The translations under genes and the position numbers were made by a program. Of a stretch of 64,000 nt of DNA, positions 19,696-27,975 are shown in pieces. The notes beneath the pieces were generated by a model, which made no database searches, was not told the DNA's origin, and saw only the letters and a program-made list of their open reading frames with translations. This DNA is from Sphingomonas folli (GTDB lineage: Bacteria > Pseudomonadota > Alphaproteobacteria > Sphingomonadales > Sphingomonadaceae), in NCBI RefSeq assembly GCF_019429525.1, contig NZ_JAHXZL010000003.1, positions 406,463-470,462 on the forward strand, written 5' to 3'. How positions within the stretch are numbered: the first letter of the stretch is position 1; every line of letters begins with the position of its first letter.

Positions 19696-20588
19696 GGCAG
19701 CTTCGTCCCCATACCCGCCTCCAGCACCGCATACCATTGCGCCCGCGTCCACTCGACCTTCACCGCATCGGCGGCGGCGGCGACGCGTGCCGCGTTCTGC
19801 GAACCGACGATTGGAATGATCCCGACCGGATGCGCCATGGCCCAGGCCAGCGCCGCGGTCGGCCCGTCGACGCCAAAGGCGGCGCCCTGCTCCGCGAGAA
19901 GCGTCGCCGCGGGATGATCTCCCGCCAGCCGACCGCCGCCAAGCGGCGACCAGGCGAGCACCGCGAGGTCGTGCTGCATGGCATGGTCGAGCGTGCCGTC
20001 GAACAGTGGATCGGGCCGCAGCGGCGAGAACTCCGGCTGGATCGAGACGATCGGCACCGCGAGGAACGCCTGCAACGCGTCGAACTCCGCGACGCTGTAA
20101 TTGGACACGCCGATGCTGCGCACCTTACCGGCATCGACCATCGCGCTGAGCGCCTCGGCCACTTCGCGCGGGTGCGTCAGGAAGTCGCGGCGGTGAACTT
20201 GGTATAGATCCACCGTCTCGACGCCCATCCGCGACAGCGAAGCGTCCAGCGCCTGCGCCAGATAGTCCGCGCCCGAGTCATACGGGATGCCTAGGCGGAT
20301 CCCGCCCTTGGTCGCGATCACCATCTTGTCGCGCAAGCTGCGATCCTCGGCCAGCGCCTTCCCGAACAGCGCCTCCGCGGATCCGAAGCCAGCGGGCGTG
20401 TCGCAGCCGTAGATGTCCGCGGTATCGAACAGCGTTATCCCGGCCGCCAGCGCCGCGTCGATCAGCCGGCGCGTCGCCTTCACGTCGTTGCCGGCGAGCC
20501 GCCACATGCCCCATGCCAGCGGCGAGACGGAAAGGTCGCTCTTGCCCAGTGGGCGGGGTTGGTTCGATAGGCGCAGCGTCGTCGTCAT
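19692..20588 (-). CDS. Aldo/keto reductase
   Basis: A 298-residue (beta/alpha)8 reductase. The N-terminal strand ends in LFDTADIYGCDTPAGFG with catalytic Asp and Tyr, the Lys is in MVIATKGG, and the His in DLYQVHRRD; the C-terminal segment GIIPIVGSQN is the NADPH-binding loop (usual IPIPGxxx). It would reduce a carbonyl or oxidise an alcohol or sugar with NADP(H). It is the first gene of the five-gene operon and is divergent, with only 29 bp between starts, from the Gfo/Idh/MocA dehydrogenase, so one compact promoter region serves both. Confidence 0.9.
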   Translation of the reverse strand: MTTTLRLSNQPRPLGKSDLSVSPLAWGMWRLAGNDVKATRRLIDAALAAGITLFDTADIYGCDTPAGFGSAEALFGKALAEDRSLRDKMVIATKGGIRLGIPYDSGADYLAQALDASLSRMGVETVDLYQVHRRDFLTHPREVAEALSAMVDAGKVRSIGVSNYSVAEFDALQAFLAVPIVSIQPEFSPLRPDPLFDGTLDHAMQHDLAVLAWSPLGGGRLAGDHPAATLLAEQGAAFGVDGPTAALAWAMAHPVGIIPIVGSQNAARVAAAADAVKVEWTRAQWYAVLEAGMGTKLP

Positions 20589-20617
20589 TGCGGCGACATG
20601 ACATAGCGAGGCGCGCG

Positions 20618-21697
20618 ATGGTAGACGGGATCAGGTACGGCGTCGTCGGCACGGGCATGATGGGGGTCGAACACCTCCGCAACATCGCCCTCGTCCCCGG
20701 CGCCCGCGTCACCGCGCTGATGGACCCGGTCGCCACGTCGATCGAATGGGCGCGCGAGGTGGCCGGTGACGACGTGCCTGCCTTCGACCGGATCGAGGAC
20801 TTTGCCGCCCGCGCTGAGGTGGACGCGATCGTCGTCGCCTCGCCGAATTTCACCCATCGCGCCGTCCTGGAGCCGCTGTTCGGCATGGACGCCGCGATCC
20901 TGTGCGAGAAGCCGCTGGCGACGAGACTCGAGGACGCGAGGTGGATCGTCGAGCGTGCGGCGGTGCATGCGAGGCCGTTCTGGACGGGCATGGAGTACCG
21001 CTTCATGCCCGCCGCCGCCGCCTTCATCGAGCAGGTTCACGGCGGGCGCGTCGGCCGGTTGCAGATGCTCTCGATCCGCGAGCATCGCTTTCCCTTTCTG
21101 CCCAAGGTCGGCGACTGGAACCGCTTCGCCCGCTACACCGGCGGCACGATGGTGGAGAAATGCTGCCACTTCTTCGATCTGATGCGGCTGATCGTCCAGT
21201 CCGAAGCCGTGCGCGTCTATTGCTCGGGCGCCATGGATGTGAACCACCGCGACGAGCGCTACGGCGGTGAGACCCCCGACATCATCGACAACAGCTTCAC
21301 CACGGTCGACTTCGCCAACGGCGTTCGAGCGATGCTCGACTTGTCGATGTTCGCCGATGGCGCCGAGCATCAGGAAGAGATGAGCGCAACGGGCGATGCG
21401 GCGCGGCTCGACGTCCTGATCCCGCCCGGCGACATCGTCTTCTCGCCGCGGGTCGGTTTTCGGAGTGAGAAGCAGATCGAGCGCAAACACTTTGCCGTCG
21501 ATCCGATCGCGCATGCGGCAGGCAGTCACGAGGGGGCGACCTATTACCAGCATCTGGCCTTCGCCGCCGCGGTACGTGGCGAGGGGGCGGTGCAAGTGAC
21601 TGCGGTCGACGGTCTGCGCGCCGTGGAGATCGGCGCCGCCGCGGAGATTAGCGCCCGAGAGAAACGCGTCGTGGATATGAAGGAACTGGAATTCTGA
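20618..21697 (+). CDS. Gfo/Idh/MocA-family oxidoreductase
   Basis: A 359-residue NAD(P)-dependent dehydrogenase. The Rossmann motif GVVGTGMMGVEHLRNIA is at residues 7-23, the conserved EKPLATRLED near residue 98 carries the family EKP lysine, and the C-terminal beta-sheet domain holds the GGTMVEKCCHFFDLMRLI histidine helix. I chose the ATG at 20618 (MVDGIRYGVVG), since the longer open frame upstream crosses the start of the divergent gene. Family members oxidise sugars, inositols and related polyols. Its divergent pairing with the aldo/keto reductase suggests both work on the same carbohydrate-like substrate. Confidence 0.9.
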   Translation: MVDGIRYGVVGTGMMGVEHLRNIALVPGARVTALMDPVATSIEWAREVAGDDVPAFDRIEDFAARAEVDAIVVASPNFTHRAVLEPLFGMDAAILCEKPLATRLEDARWIVERAAVHARPFWTGMEYRFMPAAAAFIEQVHGGRVGRLQMLSIREHRFPFLPKVGDWNRFARYTGGTMVEKCCHFFDLMRLIVQSEAVRVYCSGAMDVNHRDERYGGETPDIIDNSFTTVDFANGVRAMLDLSMFADGAEHQEEMSATGDAARLDVLIPPGDIVFSPRVGFRSEKQIERKHFAVDPIAHAAGSHEGATYYQHLAFAAAVRGEGAVQVTAVDGLRAVEIGAAAEISAREKRVVDMKELEF

Positions 21698-21742
21698 GAG
21701 CACTACCAGCCCCAGTGCAGCCGAGGGGAGAAGTCGCACGGA

Positions 21743-21947
21743 GGTTCTGTCAAGCCAGACGAACCGGCTCCACAAGCGCCCGCAGACTTGTGCGTCACAC
21801 GGTGCTTCAGCTACTACCCTAAGGCTGCTAGTGCCGCGAACTCTCCCGAGCTGGTTGCAAGATTTCCTTCGCTCGCGTGCCATTGAGTAAGCGAACGGAG
21901 TAGAAATTTGCTGATACCACGCTATGTGCAGTTTCTTCGACAACACC
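21743..21947 (-). mobile_element. 205-bp IS6-ended miniature element (MITE), copy A
   Basis: Exactly 205 bp and, read on the minus strand, aligns along its whole length with copies B (58013-58217) and C (61167-61371). In plus orientation it begins GGTTCTGTCAAG and ends TCGACAACACC. It is the most diverged copy and contains no gene. The ends resemble the inverted repeats of the two IS6 elements in the window (GGCTCTGTCAAA). No flanking direct repeat was found. Confidence 0.8.
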
Positions 21948-22134
21948 ATCCGCAACTGATGAGCAAGGTACAAGGTTGTCGATCGACCAGCCTTAAGAAC
22001 GATCACCGGCGCGAGCTACCCTACGAGCCTGCCACTTAGCGCGACAGATCCGTCGAACCAGAAGCGCCGTTCCATACTCTCTCATAGCTGCCTGATATCT
22101 GCCGCTCGTTCATGCGAGCGAACCCACTGCTTGA

Positions 22135-22160
22135 GCGTGCCGGCAACATCACCGGCACGC
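22135..22160 (-). terminator. Hairpin downstream of SDR gene
   Basis: Perfect 9-bp stem: GCGTGCCGG at 22135-22143 pairs with CCGGCACGC at 22152-22160 across an 8-base loop. It begins 9 bp after the SDR stop in the direction of transcription. No strong T-run follows, so termination strength is uncertain. Confidence 0.5.
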
Positions 22161-22168
22161 CCATGCAC

Positions 22169-22894
22169 TCACATGTCCGCTGCGGTCGGGCGGACGATGA
22201 CCTCGTTGATGTCGACGCCCTCGGGTTGCTCCAGCGCGTAGCGGACCGCCCGCGCGATCGCGTCCGGCGCCAGCGACTTTTTCCGCCATCCCGTCAGCGC
22301 GGCCGCGACTGCCGCGTCGGTGATGTCGTGGCCCAGTTCAGTGGCGACCACGCCCGGAGAGATCAACGTCGAGCGGATCTCGTCATGCTCCTGCCGCAAG
22401 CCCTCGGTGATGGCGCGCACCGCATGCTTGGTGCCGCAATAGACGGCCGCGGTGGGCATCACCATGTGCGCGGCTACAGACGCGACGTTGACGACATGGC
22501 CGCTCTGCTGCGCCACGAACCGCGGGAGCACTGCCGCGATACCATTGAGGACGCCGTGGATGTTGACGTCGACCATGCGTTTCCACTCGTCGCGCTTGAG
22601 CGCAGCGAGCGGCGACAGCGGCATAACGCCCGCATTGTTGACCAGCACGTCGACGCGGCCGAACCTCGCTCGCGCGGCCTCGACGAAAGCCTCGAAATCG
22701 GCGCCGTCGGTGACGTCGAGTTCGCGCCACGCGACGGTCTCGCCCAGTTCATCAGCCAGCGCCCTCAACCGCTCCCGGCGGCGCGCGCCGATGAACAGCC
22801 GGGCACCGGTCTTAGCCAATTCGCGTGCGGTTGCCTCGCCGATCCCGCTCGAGGCGCCAGTGACGAGGACGACCTTGTCGATGCTTCCTACCAT
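22169..22894 (-). CDS. Short-chain dehydrogenase/reductase (SDR)
   Basis: A 241-residue classical SDR: cofactor motif TGASSGIG (residues 12-19), NNAG, and the catalytic tetrad with Ser in VASVAAH and YCGTK (YxxxK). The Arg-rich stretch after strand 2 (GARRRERL) suggests NADP(H). I chose the ATG at 22894; the longer frame extends into the regulator gene. It is divergent from an AraC-family regulator with 147 bp between starts, a common regulator-target layout. Substrate unknown. Confidence 0.92.
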   Translation of the reverse strand: MVGSIDKVVLVTGASSGIGEATARELAKTGARLFIGARRRERLRALADELGETVAWRELDVTDGADFEAFVEAARARFGRVDVLVNNAGVMPLSPLAALKRDEWKRMVDVNIHGVLNGIAAVLPRFVAQQSGHVVNVASVAAHMVMPTAAVYCGTKHAVRAITEGLRQEHDEIRSTLISPGVVATELGHDITDAAVAAALTGWRKKSLAPDAIARAVRYALEQPEGVDINEVIVRPTAADM

Positions 22895-23041
22895 GATGCA
22901 GTCCTTCTTTGCAGTGACGGCAGACAGATGGTCCGATGCCCGTCTCTGGCGGTAGAGCGATCGTCCGAGTGGCTTGCCCGATCCTCCAGACTCGTAGCCA
23001 CGCGCTTGCCCGCGCCGCTCAACTGGGGAAGGAAGGCTGGC

Positions 23042-23938
23042 ATGGACCGGATCGCCGAACTCGCCGCCATGATCGATCGGCACGTCGTGGGCACCGGCGT
23101 TTGCACGACAGCGATGTCGCGTGTGTCGCTGATCCGCGCCGACGCGCCGAGCACCCCCACGCCAGCCGTGTACGAGGCCTCACTCTGCCTGATCGCCCAA
23201 GGCTCGAAGCGCGTGGCGATCGGCGAGCACAGCGTCGTCTATGACACCGCCCATCACCTCATCGTGTCGGTCGACCTGCCGTTGGTCGGCCACGTCCTCG
23301 AAGCGAGTCGCGAGCGGCCCTATCTTTGCTGCAAGATCGATCTCGATCCCGCGATGATGGCCGATCTCATGGTGGACGAGGGCGACGCGGTGCCCCGCGC
23401 CGACCTCCCGGTGCTCGGCGTCTACCCCAGCGATCCCGACCTGATCGACGCAGCGTTCCGGCTGGTCGGACTGCTTGACAGGCCAGACACGATCCGGGCG
23501 CTGGCGCCGCTGATCGAGCGCGAGATCCTTTACCGTCTGCTCACCGGTCCGCACGGATCAATGCTGCGCCATGTCGCGACCGCTGGTAGCCATCTCAATC
23601 AGGTCAGCCGCGCTATTGCCGCCATCCGCCGCCGTTTTGACGCGCCGATCCGCATCGACGATGTCGCGGCCGAGGCCGGCATGAGCTCCTCCTCGTTGCA
23701 CGCGCATTTCAAGGCGATTACTCGCATGACGCCGCTGGAGTACCAGAAGCAGTTGCGACTGCAGGAGGCCAGGCGGCTGATGCTCGTGGGGGGCGTGACG
23801 GCGAGCACGGCGGGCTTCACGGTCGGCTACGAGAGCCCATCGCAATTCAGCCGCGAATATCGGCGTCTTTTCGGTGCGCCTCCACGCACCGACATCGAGC
23901 GCCTTCACGCCGCACCTGCGGCGGCTATGGCGCTATGA
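23042..23938 (+). CDS. AraC-family transcriptional regulator
   Basis: A 298-residue protein with an N-terminal AraC_N-type cupin-like ligand domain (CLIAQGSKRVAIGEHSVVYD) and two C-terminal helix-turn-helix motifs: IDDVAAEAGMSSSSLHAHFKA and ASTAGFTVGYESPSQFSREYR followed by FGAPP. The ATG at 23042 follows a good GGAAGG ribosome binding site; the upstream open frame is antisense to the SDR. It probably regulates the divergent SDR gene. The effector is unknown. Confidence 0.9.
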   Translation: MDRIAELAAMIDRHVVGTGVCTTAMSRVSLIRADAPSTPTPAVYEASLCLIAQGSKRVAIGEHSVVYDTAHHLIVSVDLPLVGHVLEASRERPYLCCKIDLDPAMMADLMVDEGDAVPRADLPVLGVYPSDPDLIDAAFRLVGLLDRPDTIRALAPLIEREILYRLLTGPHGSMLRHVATAGSHLNQVSRAIAAIRRRFDAPIRIDDVAAEAGMSSSSLHAHFKAITRMTPLEYQKQLRLQEARRLMLVGGVTASTAGFTVGYESPSQFSREYRRLFGAPPRTDIERLHAAPAAAMAL

Positions 23939-24123
23939 CGGCGGTCCGAACCGCGAACGAACCTGGAAAACCCATCGACCTACGCTGACGCAGGCCCAGA
24001 ACCAGTCGCTCAGCATCGCATGGCCGCTTCCGGAAACCAGACAGTCGTTCATCTCCGCGGTATGACTAGTTTTGTCGGTCGAGCCGCCATCAGAGAGGAA
24101 CAGCGCGACCCACGTCTGTCACC

Positions 24124-24675
24124 TCAGAGCGATGCGACCCGTTCGACGATGATGCGGATCGCCTCGCGATCCAGCGGCGCGCGGTCGATCGAATTGTGGA
24201 TGCCGATCCCTTCGACAAGGGCGTCGAGCGCCCTGGCCGTAAGCGGATCGAAGAAGCGCTCAAGCGCACGGCGGCTGTTGTCCATCCACTGTTGCATTAC
24301 GGCGCCCACCGCCGGATGCCGCGCGGCAAAGGCGTAAAGTTCGTAGCTCAGCAGGAGTGTGCGTGGTTCAGCCCAGATCGTGCCGGCGATGATATCGACG
24401 ACCGCGTCGATCGCCGCGTACCGATCACCGGCTGCCTCAAGGCGAGCGCCGAATAGAGCGGATGACTGCGCCGCCAATTGTAGGAACGCGGCACTTATCA
24501 GCGCTTCCAGAGAGTCGAAATAGTAGGTCACCGATCCGAGCGGCACGCCTGCCTCGTCGGCGATCCGACGATGGGTCGTTCCTGCCACGCCACGTGAGGC
24601 GATCACCTCCAATGTCGCATCGACGATGCGCTGCCGCCGTGTCGGGTCGTTCCGCCTGCCCATGCCCATGGTCAT
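24124..24675 (-). CDS. TetR-family transcriptional regulator
   Basis: A 183-residue protein with an N-terminal TetR helix-turn-helix (RQRIVDATLEVIASRGVAG then THRRIADEAGVPLGSVTYYF, residues about 13-52) and an all-helical ligand domain. The start at 24675 (MTMGMG) gives the usual TetR length; MGRRND at 24663 is an alternative. A perfect TGTAC-N4-GTACA palindrome sits 24 bp upstream, between this gene and the divergent DUF1349/acetyltransferase operon, and is its likely operator. Confidence 0.9.
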   Translation of the reverse strand: MTMGMGRRNDPTRRQRIVDATLEVIASRGVAGTTHRRIADEAGVPLGSVTYYFDSLEALISAAFLQLAAQSSALFGARLEAAGDRYAAIDAVVDIIAGTIWAEPRTLLLSYELYAFAARHPAVGAVMQQWMDNSRRALERFFDPLTARALDALVEGIGIHNSIDRAPLDREAIRIIVERVASL

Positions 24676-24698
24676 GCTCTCATCCACTTGCGCGCGTG

Positions 24699-24712
24699 TG
24701 TACGTTTGTACA
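24699..24712. promoter_or_regulatory. Palindromic operator for TetR regulator
   Basis: TGTACGTTTGTACA, a perfect inverted repeat of TGTAC with a 4-base spacer, in the short gap between the TetR start (24675) and the divergent operon. Position and symmetry fit a TetR-type operator controlling both directions. Confidence 0.65.
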
Positions 24713-24744
24713 TATAGATGGCTATCGAGATAGGTCCGCCGCAC

Positions 24745-25434
24745 ATGAATGATCAAATGTTGAACCGAAGAACAATTATCGGCGGCGCGGCTGCGCTGGG
24801 CGTGGCGGGCGCGAATGCGCCGTCTCAGGCGCAAGCCGCGAGCAAGTCCGTTCTGGGGCGTCGTGACGGCCGCTGGCTCAACGAGCCTCGGCGATGGTCG
24901 GTCGATCCCGCAGGTGACCTGTCGATGGTGACGGACAAGGGCACCGATTTTTGGCGAGAGACGCATTACGGCTTCACCCGCGACAGCGGCCACTTCCTCG
25001 GCTTCACCACGCCCGCAGCGTTCACGGCACAACTGCGTATCCGAGGTCAGTACCAGAAGCTATATGACCAGGCCGGGATCATGGTCCGGCTAGATGAACG
25101 GCACTGGGTGAAGGCGGGCATCGAGCTGTCGGATGGTCGTGCGATGCTAAGCAGCGTCCTGACGAATGACAAATCCGACTGGGCAACCGGCCCCTACGAA
25201 CATGACGCACAGGACTTCTGGATGCGCGCAACTGTCGAGAGAGGCGTGCTGCGCCTTCAGGCATCTGCCGACGGCAAAACATGGCCATTGGTGCGGCTCG
25301 CGCCGTTCCCGATCGCCGCGTCATATCAGGTCGGACCCATGGCATGCACACCCGAACGGGACGGCTTGGCGATCCGCTTCTCTGATCTGCGGATAACCCC
25401 TCCCCTCGGCAAGGATCTGCACGACCTGAGCTGA
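24745..25434 (+). CDS. DUF1349-type (concanavalin-like) secreted protein
   Basis: About 229 residues from ATG 24745 (an in-frame ATG at 24718 is an alternative but lies close to the operator). The N-terminus LNRRTIIGGAAALGVAG has a twin-arginine-like signal, so the protein may be exported folded. The body (FWRETHYGFTRDSGHF, QAGIMVRLDERHWVKAGIEL, FWMRATVERG) matches the DUF1349 family, a beta-sandwich related to fungal 'regulation of enolase' proteins, with possible carbohydrate binding. Its stop overlaps the acetyltransferase start (TGATG). Function is not established. Confidence 0.8.
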   Translation: MNDQMLNRRTIIGGAAALGVAGANAPSQAQAASKSVLGRRDGRWLNEPRRWSVDPAGDLSMVTDKGTDFWRETHYGFTRDSGHFLGFTTPAAFTAQLRIRGQYQKLYDQAGIMVRLDERHWVKAGIELSDGRAMLSSVLTNDKSDWATGPYEHDAQDFWMRATVERGVLRLQASADGKTWPLVRLAPFPIAASYQVGPMACTPERDGLAIRFSDLRITPPLGKDLHDLS

Positions 25435-26015
25435 TGGCGATGACCGAAAAGCAGAAGATGCTCGCCGGCGAGCTCTACACAGCGAATGATCCAGAACTGA
25501 CTGCTGATGCCGCGCGCGCTTCCGAATGGGTGGCACGCTACAACGCGGCGTCGACGGCGTCCCTGGACCATAAGCGTGCGCTGCTGAACGAAGGGCTGGG
25601 TCATGTCGGCGCGGACGTGATCATCCGGGCACCGTTCCACTGCGACTACGGGTACAACGTCCATCTCGACGACGGCGTGTTCATCAACTTCGGTTGCGTC
25701 ATTCTGGATGTCGTCACGGTGCGGATCGGAGCCGGCACGCAAGTCGGGCCCGGCGTGCAAATACTCACAGCCGACCATCCACGTGACGCCGCGGCCCGAG
25801 CGCAGATGCTAGAGTTCGGCCGACCGGTGACGATCGGCCGCAACGTGTGGATCGGCGGAGGTGCCATCATCCTGCCCGGTATGACGATCGGTGATGATGC
25901 GATCATCGGGGCTGGCAGCGTCGTCACACGAGATGTTGCCGCGAACGTGACGGTCGCTGGCAATCCCGCACGACCTCTGAAGTTGAAAGCCGATCAGCAA
26001 CCTTTGACGGCCTAA
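25434..26015 (+). CDS. Sugar O-acetyltransferase (maltose acetyltransferase / NodL / LacA type)
   Basis: A 193-residue protein with the N-terminal Mac domain (EKQKMLAGELYTANDPEL) and a left-handed beta-helix of hexapeptide repeats (VNFGCVILDVVTVRIGAGTQ region, ADHP, IGGGAIILPGMTIGDDAIIGA). The catalytic His is in TADHPRD. It would acetylate a sugar hydroxyl using acetyl-CoA. Translation is coupled to the DUF1349 gene, and the pair is probably repressed by the divergent TetR protein. Confidence 0.92.
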   Translation: MAMTEKQKMLAGELYTANDPELTADAARASEWVARYNAASTASLDHKRALLNEGLGHVGADVIIRAPFHCDYGYNVHLDDGVFINFGCVILDVVTVRIGAGTQVGPGVQILTADHPRDAAARAQMLEFGRPVTIGRNVWIGGGAIILPGMTIGDDAIIGAGSVVTRDVAANVTVAGNPARPLKLKADQQPLTA

Positions 26016-26048
26016 TCGCCCTGCTGACCTAATCTCGGTCACTCAGGA

Positions 26049-26879
26049 GGGTGCTGTCATTCTAATGCGAACTCATCTCTGCACGATGCACTTAGGGCTT
26101 CGTGGGCCACGGATCAGCTGGCGAGCGCCTGCCACTCGGCCGGCGCCGCGGAGCGGCGCTGCTTGTAGGTCTGCCTGTCAATGAGGTGGCGTTCGTGGTT
26201 GAAGTGGTTGTGGACGTTGGCATGAACTTAGGCGAACTTCTGTAACGTTCGCATCTGCCGGAACCGCAGCATCGCCCGCTCTCGTCGCCTGAAGGGCAGG
26301 TGCGAGTTCTCGACTCGGTCGTTGGCCCAGCGACCCACCTCCTGCTTCTCGCGGCTGCCAAGCTCCGTCAGTGCAGCGCCGTAGGAGCGCAGACCGTCGG
26401 TGGTGATCGCCTCGGGCGAGTCGTGGCGCTTGAGCGCCGTCTTCATGAACGCGAGCGCCGCCTTCTTGTCTCGTGTTTTAGTGACGTAGCTCTCGAGGAT
26501 CTCACCCTCGTGATCGACAGCGCGCCATAGGTAGACCATCTCGCCGTTCAGCTTCACGTACATCTCGTCCAGGTGCCAGCGCCAGTGACGAAAGCCGCGC
26601 ATGCGGCTCACCCGCTGGCGCCGCACCTCACCCGCGAACAGCGGACCGAACCTGTTCCACCACAGCCTCACCGTCTCATGGCAGATGTCGATCCCGCGCT
26701 CGAACAGCAGGTCTTCCACGTTCCGCAGCGACAGCGGGAAGCGCACGTACATCAACACCAGCCTGATCACCTCGGGCGACGAGTTGAAGTAGCGGAACGG
26801 ACTGGCTGGCCTGCGCGGGCGGGGCATGCCTCCCCCCTACCTCGGTGAGCACCGCAGGTGCATTAGCTTTGACAGAGCC
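26049..26879 (-). mobile_element. IS6-family insertion sequence, copy 1 (defective)
   Basis: About 831 bp with ends GGGTGCTGTCATTC (left) and, on the minus strand, GGCTCTGTCAAAGC (right, at the transposase 5' side). The sequence is nearly the same as copy 2 at 46462-47296 and lies in the same orientation. Its transposase carries a nonsense change and a one-codon deletion. No target duplication was seen at its borders. The right end lies 12 bp from the cupin stop codon. Confidence 0.9.
26114..26827 (-). pseudogene. IS6-family transposase, interrupted
   Basis: Compared with the intact copy at 46527-47243, the frame is 199 codons instead of 238: the TCG codon after LQKFA has become TAA (at about 26228), removing the last 39 residues. 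One Val is also missing in the IRLV(V)LMYVRF segment. The DDE residues (HLDEMY, TTDGLRSYG, VENSHLPF) precede the stop and are intact, so residual activity is possible but doubtful. The downstream 39 codons remain readable. Confidence 0.88.
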
Positions 26880-26891
26880 ATTCGGCGCCTT

Positions 26892-27911
26892 TCAGAAGAT
26901 TGGCATTCCCGGCGAGTCTCCGCCCCGGACGACAAACGCCTTCATGTCAACGGATGCTGTGTTTCGAAAGCTATGCGGCAAATGGACAGGTACGCTGAGC
27001 GTGTCGCCAGCACCCATAATGATCGCGCCCTGATCCCAGCTGACCTCCAACGTGCCCTCGTGCACGAACAAGACCTCGACCTCGGCGCGGGCGTGCAGCG
27101 GTACGAAGGCACCCGTCGTCATCGTCAGCCGGCGCAGATTGAAGCCGTGTGGCCACCAGCCCGCGATCGGACCCGCCGGGAAGCCGTCGCCGGTCGCGAT
27201 CGGGGTGATGACACCAGCCTCCTCGACCCCCTCACTCGCCAGCGGTGAGGCGGGATTGGCGATCATGTCCTCCGCGGCCGCGACGCACTCCCGCATCTTG
27301 TCCATAGGAGGGGTTTTGAGTTCGGACGCGGCGTCGACGCCCGTCGCCTCGGCCAATTCCACATCCTCCAAAGTGTATTCACCGCGCGAGGTGTCGATCA
27401 GTCGCCCTCCCTTCGCCAGCTTGAGACCATGCCCCGACGCTGCCTCGAACACTGCCGGCGCCCAGGTGACCTTTCCGGGATCGTCCTCGCCCAGAACCGT
27501 GAAGAGGAAGCCGACCCCCTCGTCGAGCTTCTCGAATCCGCGGAACATGTGGATCGGAACCGAGGCTACATCACCCGGACCGATCTCGATGGATCCGTCC
27601 TCCTTGTTGGGTCCGAACGGCAAGCGCCAGTGACCGGAGTGGACGACGAATACCTCGGCGGTGTCATGGCTGTGCTGCGAGTTGACGCAGCCGAACGGCT
27701 GACGTGCGGCACCGATGTTGAAGCCGTGGCGCTCGGTGATGTGAACGTGCTGGTCGGCGCTCTCCGAGACGCCCGCGCCGATGATCGTGAAGTTCTCCTT
27801 CTCGGTCGATCCCGGCGTACGGGTGTCGATGAACGCCGTGCGGCACGGCACCAGATCGGCATAGCGCACCAGGCGAGCCTTCATGGCTTCCTCAGTCCAG
27901 TTCACATCCAT
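26892..27911 (-). CDS. Double-cupin protein
   Basis: A 339-residue bicupin. The first cupin (about residues 60-150) has a full metal-binding set: HSHDTAEVF (His, His, Glu) and the later His in VPIHMFRG. The second (about 250-330) keeps PLHARAEVEVLFVHEG and VPVHLPHSF, with one His replaced by Arg. Bicupins include gentisate-type ring-cleaving dioxygenases and oxalate or quercetin enzymes; the exact reaction cannot be assigned. I chose ATG 27911 because it lies 24 bp from a LacI-type operator; the frame upstream is antisense to the divergent gene. Its 3' end abuts IS6 copy 1. Confidence 0.8.
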   Translation of the reverse strand: MDVNWTEEAMKARLVRYADLVPCRTAFIDTRTPGSTEKENFTIIGAGVSESADQHVHITERHGFNIGAARQPFGCVNSQHSHDTAEVFVVHSGHWRLPFGPNKEDGSIEIGPGDVASVPIHMFRGFEKLDEGVGFLFTVLGEDDPGKVTWAPAVFEAASGHGLKLAKGGRLIDTSRGEYTLEDVELAEATGVDAASELKTPPMDKMRECVAAAEDMIANPASPLASEGVEEAGVITPIATGDGFPAGPIAGWWPHGFNLRRLTMTTGAFVPLHARAEVEVLFVHEGTLEVSWDQGAIIMGAGDTLSVPVHLPHSFRNTASVDMKAFVVRGGDSPGMPIF

Positions 27912-27935
27912 CTCCGCCGCTATGGGAAAACGTCT

Positions 27936-27949
27936 TGCATCCGAATGCA
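27936..27949. promoter_or_regulatory. LacI-type operator 1 (TGCATCCGAATGCA)
   Basis: Near-perfect 14-bp palindrome with the central CG typical of LacI-family operators, located between the divergent cupin and hydrolase genes. It matches five other sites in the island (33796, 33938, 36685, 37968, 46121). Confidence 0.75.
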
Positions 27950-27975
27950 CAACAGCTAGACCAGTCGCGATCGGC

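Noticed and set aside
21743..21947. Possible small RNA or degenerate gene
   Set aside because: Aligns full length with two other 205-bp copies having IS6-like ends, so a miniature mobile element explains it better.
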